In this document: one piece after another, positions 38,801 through 49,644 of the stretch | How the letters are laid out: each line of letters opens with the position of its first letter | How positions within the stretch are numbered: position 1 is the stretch's first letter | NCBI RefSeq assembly: GCF_020085105.1 | Contig: NC_058062.1 | Span: forward strand, 6,861,945 to 6,925,944 | DNA length: 64,000 nt | Direction of reading: 5' to 3' | Origin: Siniperca chuatsi | Taxonomy: Eukaryota > Chordata > Actinopteri > Centrarchiformes > Sinipercidae | The notes under the pieces: model-generated | What the model was told of the DNA's origin: nothing | What the model saw: only the letters and a program-made list of their open reading frames with translations | Databases searched by the model: none | Made by a program: the position numbers and the translations under genes

Positions 38801-41516
38801 AAGAGTGGTGGAAGGTGGGTAATAAATCATTTGCAAGTGTGTGTGTGATTGTGTGCATAAGGTGTATTTGAGTGTACAGAAATGTGTGTGCATGCATTTA
38901 TTGTGCGCATGTGTTAATTCAAGTCTTTAAAATAAAGTCTTAATGCATAGCACCTGCTCCATTTTGTCATAAACATGCAGGCAGCCACAGACAGAAATAG
39001 AACATAATTTCCTCTGAAAATTACCAATGGTTTAACAAAATGAACTTGACTAGTGTTGCAACCTCAAAGTGGTCTTTATTGAGTCTGTAATGAGCTTCAC
39101 TCATTCCCAATGGAAATAAATGTGACAGAAGTCACGGAAAAAGGAAGATGCACCCAAACTTAACTGAAGTGCAGAGTCTGTCTATCTTATATCAGTGGAC
39201 CAATATTTACTAGCACTTATGTAGCCTAAAGTGAATCAGTCATTAAACACCAACAATCAACACTGCAGCTCCGAGGAACCGTTAAATTATGTATAATTTG
39301 TGAATCATCTGTTCATTACTAATGTATGGCTTTTGAATCACATATCAACACCTGAGGCAGAGGGTGATAAACAGTGAAATATTGCTGCATAATGAGGTTC
39401 AATCAAACATCATCTGTTTTCACCAGCAAACAAGGGGCCATACTGCTGCTACTGTTCTTTAAATACATGGAAAACAAATTTGGCATTAAGGTGAAGAAAT
39501 TTCTTGTTTCCATTTCAAATCAATTATTATCTTAATTTGTGTAATTGTAGTGTTCTGTCTTCTCAAGTTGCTTCTACACTTGTCTCTGCAGCCACAATAA
39601 TTCATCACTGCACAGACAGAAATGTGAGGAAGTGTGTTGCTGTTTGTCTCACTTTGTTTTTAATTTCCCATTACTATTCAGAATGGAGAAACTGATGGCT
39701 ACGAAAATGTCTCTTTCTTTCTATTGACTTAAAGGTCCAGTGTGTAACATTTAGGAGGAGCTATTGGCAAAAATGGAATATAATATTTAGTATGTTTTCA
39801 TTAGTGTATAATCACCTAAAAATAATAATTGTTGTGATTTCATTACCTTAGAATAAGCCACTTATATCTACATAGGGAGCGGGTCCCCTTCCACGGAGGT
39901 TGCCATGTTGCACCGCCATGTTTCTACAGTAGCCCAGAACAGACAAATCAAACACTGGCTCTAGATAGGGTCATTTGCATTTTTCGCAGCCACCGTAGTT
40001 TCTCCTACACACTTGAAAGGGGATGGTGATGCGAGCGGTATTCAAATGGTCGCAAACTGCAATTTCACCGCTAGATGCCACAAAATCCTATACACTGGAT
40101 CTTTAATAGAGGATGACAACGCTGAAAGCCAGCCTGAACTTCTGTGTTAAAAACAGGCATTCATCTGGCTCATCATCAGCTCTGTACAACACATGGCCAG
40201 GCCTAAAAAACTAATATATAGGGACACACACGATGAATCAGTGGCCACATAATAAAACTAGCTGTAACACTAATTCAGTACTTTATTAACATTAAATATG
40301 TTACTAAATTACTTGAAGTTGATATTATATTGCAATAGTCGTCATGACACCCAGATATATTTCAAATGGTGACTGACTGTTCTCCTGTGATTTTTAGGGC
40401 AAGAGTGGTGACAGAGTAGGCTTCTTCCCTGCCAACTTTGTGCAGAGGGTCCGGCCAGGAGAGAGAGTGTGGCGGGTTGTCCAGGGCCTTCCCGGCAACC
40501 GAGAGAGAGGACACATGGCCGTGAGGGAATCACAGGTACACCAATATCATCAGTTTAATGACTTATTCCGCTCTTTTTCTTTTCATTTTGCTCTATTTCT
40601 TTCTTAACTCTAAGTTATGTTTATACTCCTAAAAGAACTACACTGAAATTTTGGGGCCCTGAATCCTTTGTCACCTTATTTAGTTTGTGATGATGAGGTT
40701 CCATCTACTAGCAGAGTTGCAGGGGGCTGGAGCTTATCCCAGCACACATGAGAGGCAGGGTACATCCTGGTCAGGGTGTGATTGGAAGGATTGGCACCAA
40801 AATGATCTCTGTGTCTGTGTGTCAACTCTATAAGGCCATCATATCCAGTTTTTACAGACTTTCAGCAATAAGATGCACTGACTGATGAGACCATATCACT
40901 TTAAAACTATTTTCACCCATGATTTATGTTCCCACACATCCAACGCTTGTTGTGTTTCCTGCTGCAAGAAGAAGCTGTGCACTGACACTATAGCTTACAT
41001 TAAAATTTTCTTGTAATTACAGAATAAGAAGAAAAATGTCATTAGTATTTTTTAATTATATAGTATAGTATTTTTAAATTCCAATTGTTTGCCCAGATGC
41101 CTTACTAAGCTATGCTACACATAAATGATGGTGAATAACTGTAGTCAACTGGCATTTACTGCCAGCATGTTCATTCATTCTGTTGGCAATGTTCTTTCAC
41201 ACACACATATTAAGAGAAAAATTATAATACTTAGTCACATAATTTTCTGCCAAAATGGATATACCTGTTGGCAATTCCCCCAACTGTGTTCTTGAAGATA
41301 TAGTAATGTGTCAGATTCCTTAAATTTAGAAAGAAGTTTTGAAAGGTAAATCCTATATTCTAGTATCTGTTACTTTACAGACATTAGAGAAACTCAGTTT
41401 CTGTCTCCTCATTTTAGATCTGTGTGGGGAAGCTAGAAGACGGCGAGGTGTTTCTGAAGCTGAGCAGTGGGAAGAAGAGAGGGCTGGTCCCAGCTGACTC
41501 CATAGAGGAGATCTGA
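18125..41516 (+). CDS. stac2: SH3 and cysteine-rich domain-containing protein 2 (CaV1 channel adaptor)
   Basis: Eleven coding exons: 18125-18211, 26984-27332, 28939-29033, 31489-31573, 33734-33849, 34874-34943, 35163-35251, 35362-35450, 38763-38814, 40398-40535, 41418-41516. Product 422 aa (human 411). Two adjacent ATGs (18125, 18128) compete for the start; the second gives MTE as in human STAC2. Residues about 30-50 are the conserved basic [18 protein letters not shown] segment, then a Pro/Ser-rich linker. The C1 zinc domain is at 124-174 (H124, C137, C140, C154, C157, H162, C165, C174). Conserved NFSSP and RYGTSLA...SESPTRSL motifs follow. SH3-1 is at about 309-364 ([22 protein letters not shown]) and a degenerate SH3-2 at 365-422. 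Known role: STAC adaptors bind the CaV1 II-III loop and change channel trafficking and inactivation. Intron 1 uses a GC donor (AAG/GCAAGT); the others are GT-AG. Same strand and order next to fbxl20 as in human 17q12. Confidence 0.95.
18212..18217 (+). promoter_or_regulatory. stac2: GC-type 5' splice site of stac2 intron 1
   Basis: Exon 1 ends AAG and the intron starts GCAAGT. Joining here to the acceptor before 26984 gives K-L-Q-R, the same join as in human STAC2 (TKLQRFKRS). The nearest GT (18216) is followed by a poor donor context and shifts the frame to an early stop in exon 2. Confidence 0.85.
18575..18602. repeat. (CA)n microsatellite in stac2 intron 1
   Basis: About 14 CA units. Confidence 0.85.
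21014..21075. repeat. Perfect 24-bp inverted repeat (hairpin) in stac2 intron 1
   Basis: Left arm 21014-21037 and right arm 21052-21075 are exact reverse complements; the loop is 14 bases (21038-21051). The hairpin sits at the head of a dispersed repeat whose other two copies, near 49.65 kb and 54.47 kb, have no such palindrome. Confidence 0.9.
21038..21598 (+). repeat. Dispersed repeat family 1, copy 1
   Basis: Shares with 49645-50208 and, inverted, 54027-54475 the block order: CTGTGAGG head, GAGCTAAATGCTAA, CATGCTAACATG, GTATAATGTTTACCATGTT, TATCTTAGTTTAG, then GTGGCGCTAGAGGAA-like, TGTCATGGCAATCCATC-like, and CAGTCTGGACCAAAGTGGTG with a GACTGAC-rich tail. No protein is encoded, so it is a non-autonomous element of unknown class. 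It lies inside stac2 intron 1. Confidence 0.8.
24810..25320. repeat. Probable dispersed repeat in stac2 intron 1
   Basis: The block with GGAGCTCACACACAATCTTC, GTTGGGTCTGAAGACTAGAA and GCATTGTGGGTAAAGTAGGC resembles a sequence I remember as widely dispersed in perch-like fish genomes. Only one copy occurs in this window, so the repeat status rests on recollection and ends are approximate. A short tandem (TCTCTGGTTGTA twice) is at 25178-25203. Confidence 0.4.
27562..27862 (+). mobile_element. MITE-like element family 2, copy 1 (stac2 intron 2)
   Basis: Left end ACATTTTGGGAAATACGC and right end GCGTATTTCCCAAAATGT are inverted repeats. The inversion extends inward through AGAGAGTTA-type sequence and a TTTCTGGCAGAGAGTTAG-like segment. 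The core has TAGCTTAGCACAA, GGAAACAGCTAGC and CTACCAGCACCTCT, shared with the copies at 34.1, 46.85 and 51.4 kb. No protein is encoded. Non-autonomous DNA transposon type inferred. Confidence 0.8.
29496..29645 (-). mobile_element. MITE-like element family 2, partial inverted copy (stac2 intron 3)
   Basis: Contains GAGCTAAGCTAACCTGCTGC, GTAGCTTCATATTTAACGGA and ATATGAGAGTGG, the reverse complement of the left half of family 2 (compare 51.64-51.71 kb). Both termini are missing or decayed. Confidence 0.65.
30528..30770. mobile_element. MITE-like element family 3, copy 1 (stac2 intron 3)
   Basis: Ends AGCTGTGTCTAAAATC and, inverted, GATTTCAGACAGAGCT. These match the ends of the 36468-36819 element. 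Length about 243 bp, no coding capacity. Confidence 0.65.
33152..33171. repeat. (CA)n microsatellite in stac2 intron 4
   Basis: About ten CA units. Confidence 0.85.
34088..34487 (+). mobile_element. MITE-like element family 2, copy 2 (stac2 intron 5)
   Basis: Inverted ends (GACATTTTAGGGAATACG on the left, TATTTCCCAAAATGTCAAAC on the right), with GGAGAGTGAGATGAGAAG inside the left end and ATCTAACTCTCCGCCAGAAA inside the right end. The core shares CTACCAGCACCTCTAAAGCT and TTAACATATTATATCTTG with other copies. About 400 bp. Confidence 0.8.
34694..34727. repeat. Perfect 13-bp hairpin in stac2 intron 5
   Basis: CATACATGACCTA (34694-34706) and TAGGTCATGTATG (34715-34727) are exact reverse complements around an 8-base loop. 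Confidence 0.9.
35625..35760 (+). other. Candidate alternative last exon of stac2
   Basis: A pyrimidine-rich tract ending TTCCTGCAG is followed by an open stretch starting GATGAAAATG. If spliced after exon 8 (phase 2) it continues in frame for about 45 codons ([12 protein letters not shown]...) to TAA at 35758-35760. That would give a STAC2 form with only the start of SH3-1. No AATAAA follows closely, so support is weak. It may be a chance acceptor in intron 8. Confidence 0.25.
35838..35881. repeat. (AG)n microsatellite in stac2 intron 8
   Basis: About 22 uninterrupted AG units, purine-only on the + strand. Confidence 0.9.
36468..36819. mobile_element. MITE-like element family 3, copy 2 (stac2 intron 8)
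   Basis: Left end CTGTGTCTGGAATCGCTC and right end GAGTGATTTCAGACACAG are inverted repeats with few mismatches. Internal CACTACT and AGTAGTG extend the inversion. About 352 bp, no open frame of note. Confidence 0.75.
36950..37513. mobile_element. Compound foldback element in stac2 intron 8
   Basis: The outer arms 36950-36984 and 37479-37512 are inverted copies; for example CATAGCAGGAAAAGCACAG at 36966-36984 is matched exactly in reverse complement at 37479-37497. The inner arms 37099-37142 and 37409-37452 (CACATGGGAGAAGTT, CTTTCTGCCAGAAAG and their complements) form a second inverted pair. Between them is a GGTTAGGTTTAGGAAAAGAT segment of a type common in fish repeats. It could be one long foldback or a MITE inserted in another. 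Confidence 0.75.
38318..38341. repeat. (TG)n microsatellite in stac2 intron 8
   Basis: About 11 TG units. Confidence 0.85.
39730..40105. mobile_element. MITE-like element family 4 (stac2 intron 9)
   Basis: Terminal inverted repeats TAAAGGTCCAGTGTGTAA at the left and TATACACTGGATCTTTA at the right. About 376 bp and no coding capacity. I remember this type (AAGGTCCAGTGTGTA ends) as abundant in teleosts. It lies 290 bp upstream of stac2 exon 10. Confidence 0.75.
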
Positions 41517-43002
41517 GCCTCTGTGCGCACATCACCATCATTCCTCTTCTACTTCCCTGGGATGCACCCATCTTCAAACTATCAGCATCATCCCTCCCCC
41601 AACCTTCGCTTGGCACAAAATCAGCCGCAGCCTCTCCAACCAGTCCTGAGTGACTTCAACCAAACAGATAAACTGGACAATCAAACAGATGGACGAAAAA
41701 CACACACTTCTACAAAGAGCTGGAACCACAGCCCCCCGATGAACACGTGGTTTCCAGTTGATTGGGTTTACTGTGTTTAATAGAGTGTTTAATAGGGTGT
41801 ACAGTTATGCGGTAGTCCTGCTCTTAGAAAGGAACTGTTTCTCAGCAGTCTAGTGTTGCTGTAGGTTTATCTTTCCAATACAAAAATCAATGTTTAGTTA
41901 GACAAAGGGTGCACAAAAATGCTTTAAATATGCTTGCAGGATGCCGGTTCACATTTTGTTTTTCCTCATCAAAAAGACGTCTACCAACGTGGGAGGAGGC
42001 TGAGTCCTGTCATGGGAACATGATGCTTCTGTCAGTGCCCTTTTCTTGTTCCTACCCACTCTGTATGTCTCATCCCTATCTGCTCATGTCAGGGTCTCTG
42101 GCCTGGGGACTGATATCAGCTTCATGTAGACTGGTACACAACATGAGGCACTCGCCAAGGACAACCACTGCCAGCCAGAGAAGGTTAATTCCATTCAGAC
42201 AGACCGGAGAATCAGATGAAAGGAGTACACACAATCCCAAAATCCTCAGGAGTTTCAGGCTGAGTTATAACTTCCAACTTTAGAGTGCAGAAATTAGAAG
42301 ATTTTCAAAGGAAAATTGGAGGCTCTGAGGATCTTTTCATAGGAAACTCAAAAACATTTTTCCCGACTTTTTCTGTATAAAATAATGAAAATATCACACA
42401 AAAAATGCATCAGCATCTTTTAATTTCCGGCAAAAGAGCATAAGTCAATCATGGTTGACCCCATGGTCCACAGAAAGATCAACTCAACAAATTTTGCTAG
42501 ACTAAATCTATAAGACAGGAACTTAAACTTCCAGGAATTTCTTCTTTGGTGTAACGTATGTTGTTGATAACTCAGAAACATCAATGGTCTATATTTTGTT
42601 GTCTTACTGTTTTAAGCAAATGTGATGCAGGAGAAATCAAAAGGGTTGGTCTCTGCATAGACCCGCTGAAGAGCAGCAGCGGGTATTGCAAGTATTGCAC
42701 AGCATTTTAACATGCAATACACAATGCAATACACACAATGGGGATCTTTCTGACCATGACAAGGAGTCTAAGTTTCACTGACAGCTTGGAGGAAGACACA
42801 GGAAAACAGAGGGAGGAAGAGGTGCAGTGAGAAGAATGACATCAGTGTTGAACCGTTATGAGTCAGTGTGTGCATGCAGGTAGTGTTGTACCCATGGGCG
42901 CACGACTCATCATTGATCAAATGTCAGCCTGTCATCTCCATCTTTCACTCCCTGTTTGGCCTCTCTTGTCCTCTCTTTATTGATGTGACTGGTCAGTTAT
43001 GA

Positions 43003-43008
43003 AATAAA
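43003..43008 (+). terminator. Putative proximal poly(A) signal of stac2
   Basis: AATAAA followed by a T-rich TTTTCTTTTCGTATG stretch. Confidence 0.45.
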
Positions 43009-43750
43009 GTGAAGGCATTTTCTTTTCGTATGTAGGTACACTTTTGATGGTTTAGACTTCCATCGATTCATTCATCCATTACTCATTTAACAAATTTGAT
43101 GCATTTCTTTAAAAGAACACCTTGTTCCAGAGAGAGGGGAGACACACTCCACTTGTGAGAGATCACGAACATGAGGAAAATGTATGATTGAAGCAAATAA
43201 TGCAACAGTACAATGATGGCACTAAAATTATGAAATAATTTAACTCATATGTCTTCTTTCAGAGCGCAGAGAACTAGCTAATATGATTCTTCTCTAGTCT
43301 ACATTTCAATATATGTGAAAGCCTTTAGAGACTGTGAGAAATATCTTCTTGTAATAACAAGAATAGCACTTTATTTTGTGTCATCTTAATAAGTTGTCCT
43401 TTTTATTGAGGTATCTCCTCCATAGTGATAGCTGTTGTATTGAACAATCATATACCTGCAACTTCACTTCACTTCAGCATGGAGTTCTTCGGGCTGATGG
43501 CTTATCTTTGTATGTCAGATATTTCTAAAGTCAAAAAATATCAGAGATGGAGAAAACTGAGAATAACATAGCAGCAACCATCCTAGAGAAAATTGGTGGA
43601 TTTATGATTTTACCCATGTAAACAATTTGTTATCGTGCATTGCGTCTAGTTTTATGTAGCATCACATGTTCACACCTTTGAGACTTCAAAATGTAAAGTA
43701 TGTGTTTGGATGTATCCAGAGTCCAGAGTCATTGGTTGGCCACATACCTC

Positions 43751-43756
43751 AATAAA
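43751..43756 (+). terminator. Putative distal poly(A) signal of stac2
   Basis: AATAAA followed at 43800-43830 by TGTGTGAATGTTGTTG, a good GT-rich downstream element. Confidence 0.5.
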
Positions 43757-46700
43757 AGATCTTTACAAAACAGTCTCTGCCCTTTTCACATGATATACTC
43801 CTGCATGTGTGAATGTTGTTGATCATGTAGGTCTGTATGACAGAAGCACATAGCTTTTGGTGTTTTACTATATTTGTAATCATATTCACAGCCTATTTAG
43901 CCCAAAGATAGCAGGCAACTCCTAAATAAGGCTGCTTTAATGGCACGTTTCAGTGACATCCATGCATAATGCATCATCCTCCATCCACAAACACTGCTGT
44001 GCACAGAGGAAGGCCAAAATGATACACTAAACACAGCCACAATATAAATATCACATAATGGCACTGCTGGAGGGAGAGTAATTCAGACCTTTTTATTTAA
44101 TCACACACAGCTACATAAACCAGAGAAAAAATAATTACATTTTTAGCAAACAACAGTCAAACCAAGGAATCCAACACCAACTGGTTTTACTGATTTGGTC
44201 TTATTCACTTACTCAACGATGAAATTTGTTTGTCAGCAAGTTACTTAGAGCAGTCTTGGTGTTAGCTGAACACTTCTTTCAGTTCTCAAGAGTGCATGTT
44301 ATGTAGTATAAGCCAAACAGTTCAAAAGAATTTACATTTACACCAAAATTTGCAGGAAGCTGTTTTTGAAACATACATGCACCTGTTCATTCTTGATGTA
44401 AATTATGACTCAGCCTGTTCTAGCTTATTCAGCAGAGGTGTACATCACACAAACTAAAAGAACTCAAACATCAAAGCGTCTCAATTAAAACTAATTTTAC
44501 CTTTTTGTCTTTTTTTTAGCTCCATAATGCTGTCATTATTGCACCTATCAATGACAGTTTCAAAATATTTCCTGGACAGGTTGTGCTTTTCCTGGAAGAT
44601 ACAACAGACTGAAGCTTTTATGTTTGTTGGTCTCTACTTTTAAACATTTTAAAGCTGTGTTCATACAGAAAGCAAAGCAAATTTTCATCTTGCATCATTC
44701 GCAAGTGTAATCATACACTTTTCCAAAGACATTGCTTTTAGATTCTGAACAATCATATATGGCTTCAGAATACTTGGATTATGCTGCTGCTGAATATTGA
44801 AATCAGTGATTGTTTTTTGGGCCTTTTTTTGGTTTTCTGAAAAATTAGTCCACATTCTGACATCGAGCTGCACTTTCTAATGTTTTGACATTACAGTAGA
44901 TAAACAATGACAACCGTTTTCATTTTTGGCTGAACTTTTTACTTTTAAGGCCAACTCTACTGGTGCATATGTTTGATTTTTGTACATTTGGCTTTGTTTG
45001 ACACCAGCTGACAGAAGCGATCTTTGGTTGGTTGATGAAGCGGCTGAGTTTCGCCACCAATAGTGGCTGCTATACCTCTATTAACACTTGACCGTGCTGC
45101 CCATCTGCTGTGACTCAGAGCATGGCGAGTCATCTCAAGCTGATGAAACTTTGCCAGTGTGGGAGAGCGTTGTTGAACAGTCTCCTCTAATCTTCTCATT
45201 TCATTTTTCTGGCTTGATCTACCTTTCTCAATCACTCCATGCCTCCTTTCTTACTCTCACTTTACAGATATTGATGCAGACCCTCACACTCTCCCCTGTC
45301 TTTCACTGTCTCACTTTATCATCTAGCTCAGTCTCTCTTTCTGTCCCTCTCTTCCCATCAGTTTCTGTTACTGCCTTTATGCCGATGTCTCTCTGTCTTG
45401 CATCAGTCTGGCTGAGTTACACTTGAGAGAGGCAAACAAGGGATTGACTGTCTATTTCCTTTCCTCTTTTTCCAGCTCCTGTTTTGACATTTCTTATGAT
45501 TAAAGTTATTGTAAGGAGGCTCTATCTGCACTCGCCTCTCCTGATTTGATTATGGAGAAACATCTGAGGAGGTGGGGAAGCTGCTGAAAGTAAAATTGCA
45601 TATTAATAATGCTTCATTTCTGCTGGCTGTTCCAGCTCAGCTTGGCCATAATGTCAACTTTCTAAAGTAGTAAAGCAACAGGAGGGAGACAATTAAGGCC
45701 TGGTGTAAATGTGGTTATTTCTGAAATCTGGCCCAGCGTCATATTTGGTCGACCATGCACATACCCTGCAGGGGTTTGCTTGCGCTCCTGTATAATAAAT
45801 GTCCACTATCATTATTCAGGATGTCCCCCTGCTGTTATTATTACGTCTCATGACCTTTCGAGGTGCCTCCAAGCTAGTGTCAGGACTAACTATGCCTATG
45901 CACCTTCTGTCCCAGTCCAGGTGAACAGAGAGCCATAACATCAATAGAGACAGACAAAGAGAGAGAGAGAGAGACATAGAGATAGCATCAGCTGCTGTTC
46001 TGAACATTGTGTTCCTCCTGTTTTGTCTCTCATCCATGTGGTTCTTTTTAGTTAACATCAAACTGTTTGTGCTGTGTTTTGCTGTAGGTTCCAGTGTGGT
46101 TTGGGTGTGGACTAGAATCACAGTATGAGGAACAAGAACAAACTAAACCTAGTTTAGCTTGACAGCTGTGATCCAGTAGCAGCTGAACATCTTCACACTG
46201 TAAGCGGCTTGGTCAACAGTTCAGGCTCTAACTGATTTTAGGTGGAAATCTAATTGTAGCTATAGTAACAGTCAGGTTTTCTTCTTGCACATTACAATAG
46301 ATATAATGTTGTGTTGTAGACAGCTGGCAAAGAATCATCTAGCATTCATTGAAAGTAAACAAAAAATAAATCTCAGTAAACCTGTCTCATATCTACTGAT
46401 CATCAAGATCACACAGCCATTTTCTAACCATCACTTTAGAGATGCCTATGTTGGACTTGGAGAACTGGATGAACTATGGCTAACTATGGAAGGACTATGG
46501 CACTGACCCAGACAGATACAGCCAAGCCCAACTTTTCTCAGTTGAATATCCAACGTAGCTGAGTTTCTCTGACTGTATGATCCCCTCCATTGGAAATTAA
46601 TGACTCACTGATCACGCTGCTTAGAGGCTGAATGCCTGGTCACTAACATACATTTTGCAACATCCACTATGATTAGTAACAGCCAAAGGATTAAATCTAC

Positions 46701-46847
46701 ATTTCCAGTATTATTTTAAATAGACACCACTAAGTGTTCTTAGTTGGAAATCAGGGAAATTCCTTCCTAGCGAAGTAATTTTGCAAGCAATCATAATGAC
46801 ATAATGTGATTTTACACATTCAAAGTTACAGAAAAAGTTTCACTCTT

Positions 46848-47182
46848 ATTTGCTTTCTTACAGAGAGTTAGATGAGAATATTGATACCACTCTCATGTCT
46901 ATACAGTTGGGAAACACCTAGCTGGCTCAGTCCAAAGGTAACAAAATCCACCTATTAGCACCTCTAAAGCTCATTAATTAACACATTATATCTCGTTTGT
47001 TTAATTCGTACAAAAAACAAAGTGTAAAAACGTCAATTCGCCAATTTCCAGGGGGCTATGTGCCAGATTATTTCTTAGCTAGGACCCTTGACTCCCAGCC
47101 AACAAATAGTACAGGCGGTCTTTTCATCTAAATCTCCGTAAGAAAGCAAATAAGCATATTTCTCAAAATGTCAAACTTTGTG
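46848..47182 (+). mobile_element. MITE-like element family 2, copy 3
   Basis: Shares AGAGAGTTAGATGAGAA, GATACCACTCTCATGTCTAT, AGCACCTCTAAAGCT, TTAACACATTATATCTCG and the right end CTCAAAATGTCAAACTTT with the copies in stac2 introns. The left terminus is decayed. Confidence 0.75.
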
Positions 47183-47722
47183 TGCAGATGCAAAGTGGAC
47201 CTTTTTGCAAAGCTCAACTGTAGAGCGGTTTAATATCTCTCTCACCAGTTAGGCATTCATCGAAATAATTTCTTACATAGAGTACATTTAAGATTACAAA
47301 GCATATAGTCATATGGCCCCAGAAGCAGTACATTTTTATATTTTTCCTTCCTTTATCTTTTTTTACAAAAAACCACAAGGAAATACCTTCTATGAAAAAA
47401 TGACTGTTCATGGCAGCCTTAATCTGTTTTTTGTTTTGTTTCTTTTCTTACTCAAATAATGACAAAAATCAGAACCAGGGTTCGATAAGAACCATAATGA
47501 TAATCAGTATCAGATGCAGAACTGACAAAACCTAAATGATACTCAAACTTAATCTCTCATTTACACAAATGTCAGCAATGCAACTACAATACAATAAATT
47601 ACAGTTACAATGAGTGGTGTCTCATGTAGAAAAGTCACACATGTTTAGCATTTCCTTCTTCAAATCCTGAGCAAAACAGATTTCAATCCACCCCTCTCAG
47701 CCACCACCCCAAACCCACCAAT

Positions 47723-47754
47723 ACACACACACACACACACACAGAGAGAGAGAG
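47723..47754. repeat. Compound (AC)n(AG)n microsatellite
   Basis: About ten AC units followed by about six AG units. Confidence 0.85.
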
Positions 47755-47946
47755 GCTCTCCCCACCTTGGTGTTTCTTTTTATAAGTATGCAATTTTCAC
47801 ACTTTCTGTTTGTAGAGGGAGGAAGCGAGCGATTTTGGAAGCAAAGAAAATAATGACAAAAGAAGCTGTCAGGGGAATCCAATTGTAAAAATAGAGCTGA
47901 TTAAATGAATAGTCATTCCAAGAATAGCAGGTAATCACAGGTTGCT

Positions 47947-47949
<3 letters not shown>

Positions 47950-47994
<45 letters not shown>
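47950..47994. repeat. (AC)n microsatellite
   Basis: About 22 uninterrupted AC/CA units, the longest dinucleotide run in the window besides the AG run at 35838. Confidence 0.9.
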
Positions 47995-47997
<3 letters not shown>

Positions 47998-49009
47998 TTG
48001 TTACTGACACTGGCTGACAGAAGCATAAAGAATTTTTTCTTCAGCTGCGAGTACAACATACCATTACCCTTTCTACTTCACCCACACAGAAACAAATGCA
48101 GTGCAATAATCTGTCTTCGACATCAAGCTACCACACACACAAAAGTAAATATGGGTAGAAAGAGAGGAATAGAGACAAAAAGCTATTTATAATGCTGTCA
48201 CATGTATGTAGTTTTACAGATGGCACATTCTTGTTTTACATCCCTATTATTCCAGTTACACTCCCATTTCCTCGCCCTCTACTACACATAACAGAAGGGA
48301 AGAGAAAAATGTCATAAAGGGGAGACAAATACCAACACTCGACAGTCTTGTTTAATAAAACAAACCTCAAAGACAGACACAACGACAAGCTCAAGGCTGA
48401 GACGCATCGAGTGCACACAGTCCAAAAAATCTGAAGAAGAAACAAAATCCAGGCTGCCTTAACTGGGACCAGTGACCAGTGTCTTTTTCTCACCACTACA
48501 AAACAATTTGTGAAAGACATGATACCTCTGTCTTTCTGCGGGACTGTGGGGCAAAGCAGAAGAGAGCCATCAGAAGGATTAACTAAGTTTTGGGGGAGAT
48601 TGGACCACTGGTCAAGTTTGCTTTTAAGAGAAGAAGAATATAAACATCATCATTCATGTGTTCAGTACATTGTTTGCTCTTGTGCTCTCAATGCTTACAC
48701 TTGAGAATACCTCATGATGAGGGACTGCTGGTAACTATCTAAAAAATGAGAAAATGAGATTTGAAATTTTGTAGTTCTAAAGCTAAAGGAAAACACCAAG
48801 TTCCAGGTCTGTTATTTTATTCTGCTTTATTCTTTTATTTCTATTTCTGCCAGATGCATGCACACTGAGTTGGAGTGCAGTGTTAGACATTTAATTATTT
48901 GTTTCCTGACATTTCAGGATCCTGCACCCAGCGAGATCGAAGATTTATAGACTGACAAAAGTTTGGTTCAGTGTTCAGTTCAGTTACATAATTTTAAGCA
49001 CAACCTGCA

Positions 49010-49410
49010 ATAACTGTTTTTTACCACTTGAGGGCAGTGGAAACAAGTTGTGAACACAACATCAACATACGACCTTTTAAATTGATATGGAGAACTGCAA
49101 ACAGTTACGGAGCAACATCATCATTCCTTTGGAGTCGTGTTTCCAGGTGAATTTAAGTCCAAGTCCAAAGTTCACTCTCTTTTAGCTCTGTTTTTGGTCT
49201 CAACCAACTCCTGAGGGAAATATCTGGCTAAATACTCCACTGTGTTCACCAGCTAGTCGCTAACTGTGTCTGTCTGCCATTTGGTGCTGAGCAGGCAGTG
49301 TACAGTGGGTTGTGGGACAGCTAAACAATGAGCTGAAAGTCGCTATAAAGCTCATAAAGCCGAGGGGCAGATTTGGGTGATAATTCTCTGTAGGTTCACA
49401 TTGTTTTCAC
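49010..49410. repeat. Probable dispersed repeat
   Basis: The block with CTGAGGGAAATATCTGGCTA, TTCACCAGCTAGTCGCTAAC, GAGCAGGCAGTGTACAGTGG and CAATGAGCTGAAAGTCGCTA resembles a sequence I recall as dispersed in perch-like fish. No second copy is seen here, so this is from memory and the ends are approximate. Confidence 0.4.
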
Positions 49411-49644
49411 ACATTTCATACATTGTTGTTTTAAACATATAGATTATAGCCAAGATATTTTAAATACAATGCAAAAGACTAATGAAAGGAATTCAGAAAA
49501 TATGACAATCACCAGCTGCCTTGAAACTGAGAGATTGTATATGGACATACAGTAGATGAATAGACTGTTGTTTGCCAGATATTGATCAAAAAATTAAGTA
49601 CACTACAGTTTATTTCAAATAATGTATAAACATTCGTCTGATAA

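Larger units (their letters stand above)
41517..43780 (+). other. stac2: Probable 3' UTR of stac2
   Basis: No other gene is recognised between the stac2 stop and the poly(A) signals at 43003 and 43751. A GC-rich hairpin and paired GTATTGC/GCAATAC motifs occur at 42661-42732. The 3' end is inferred. Confidence 0.55.
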
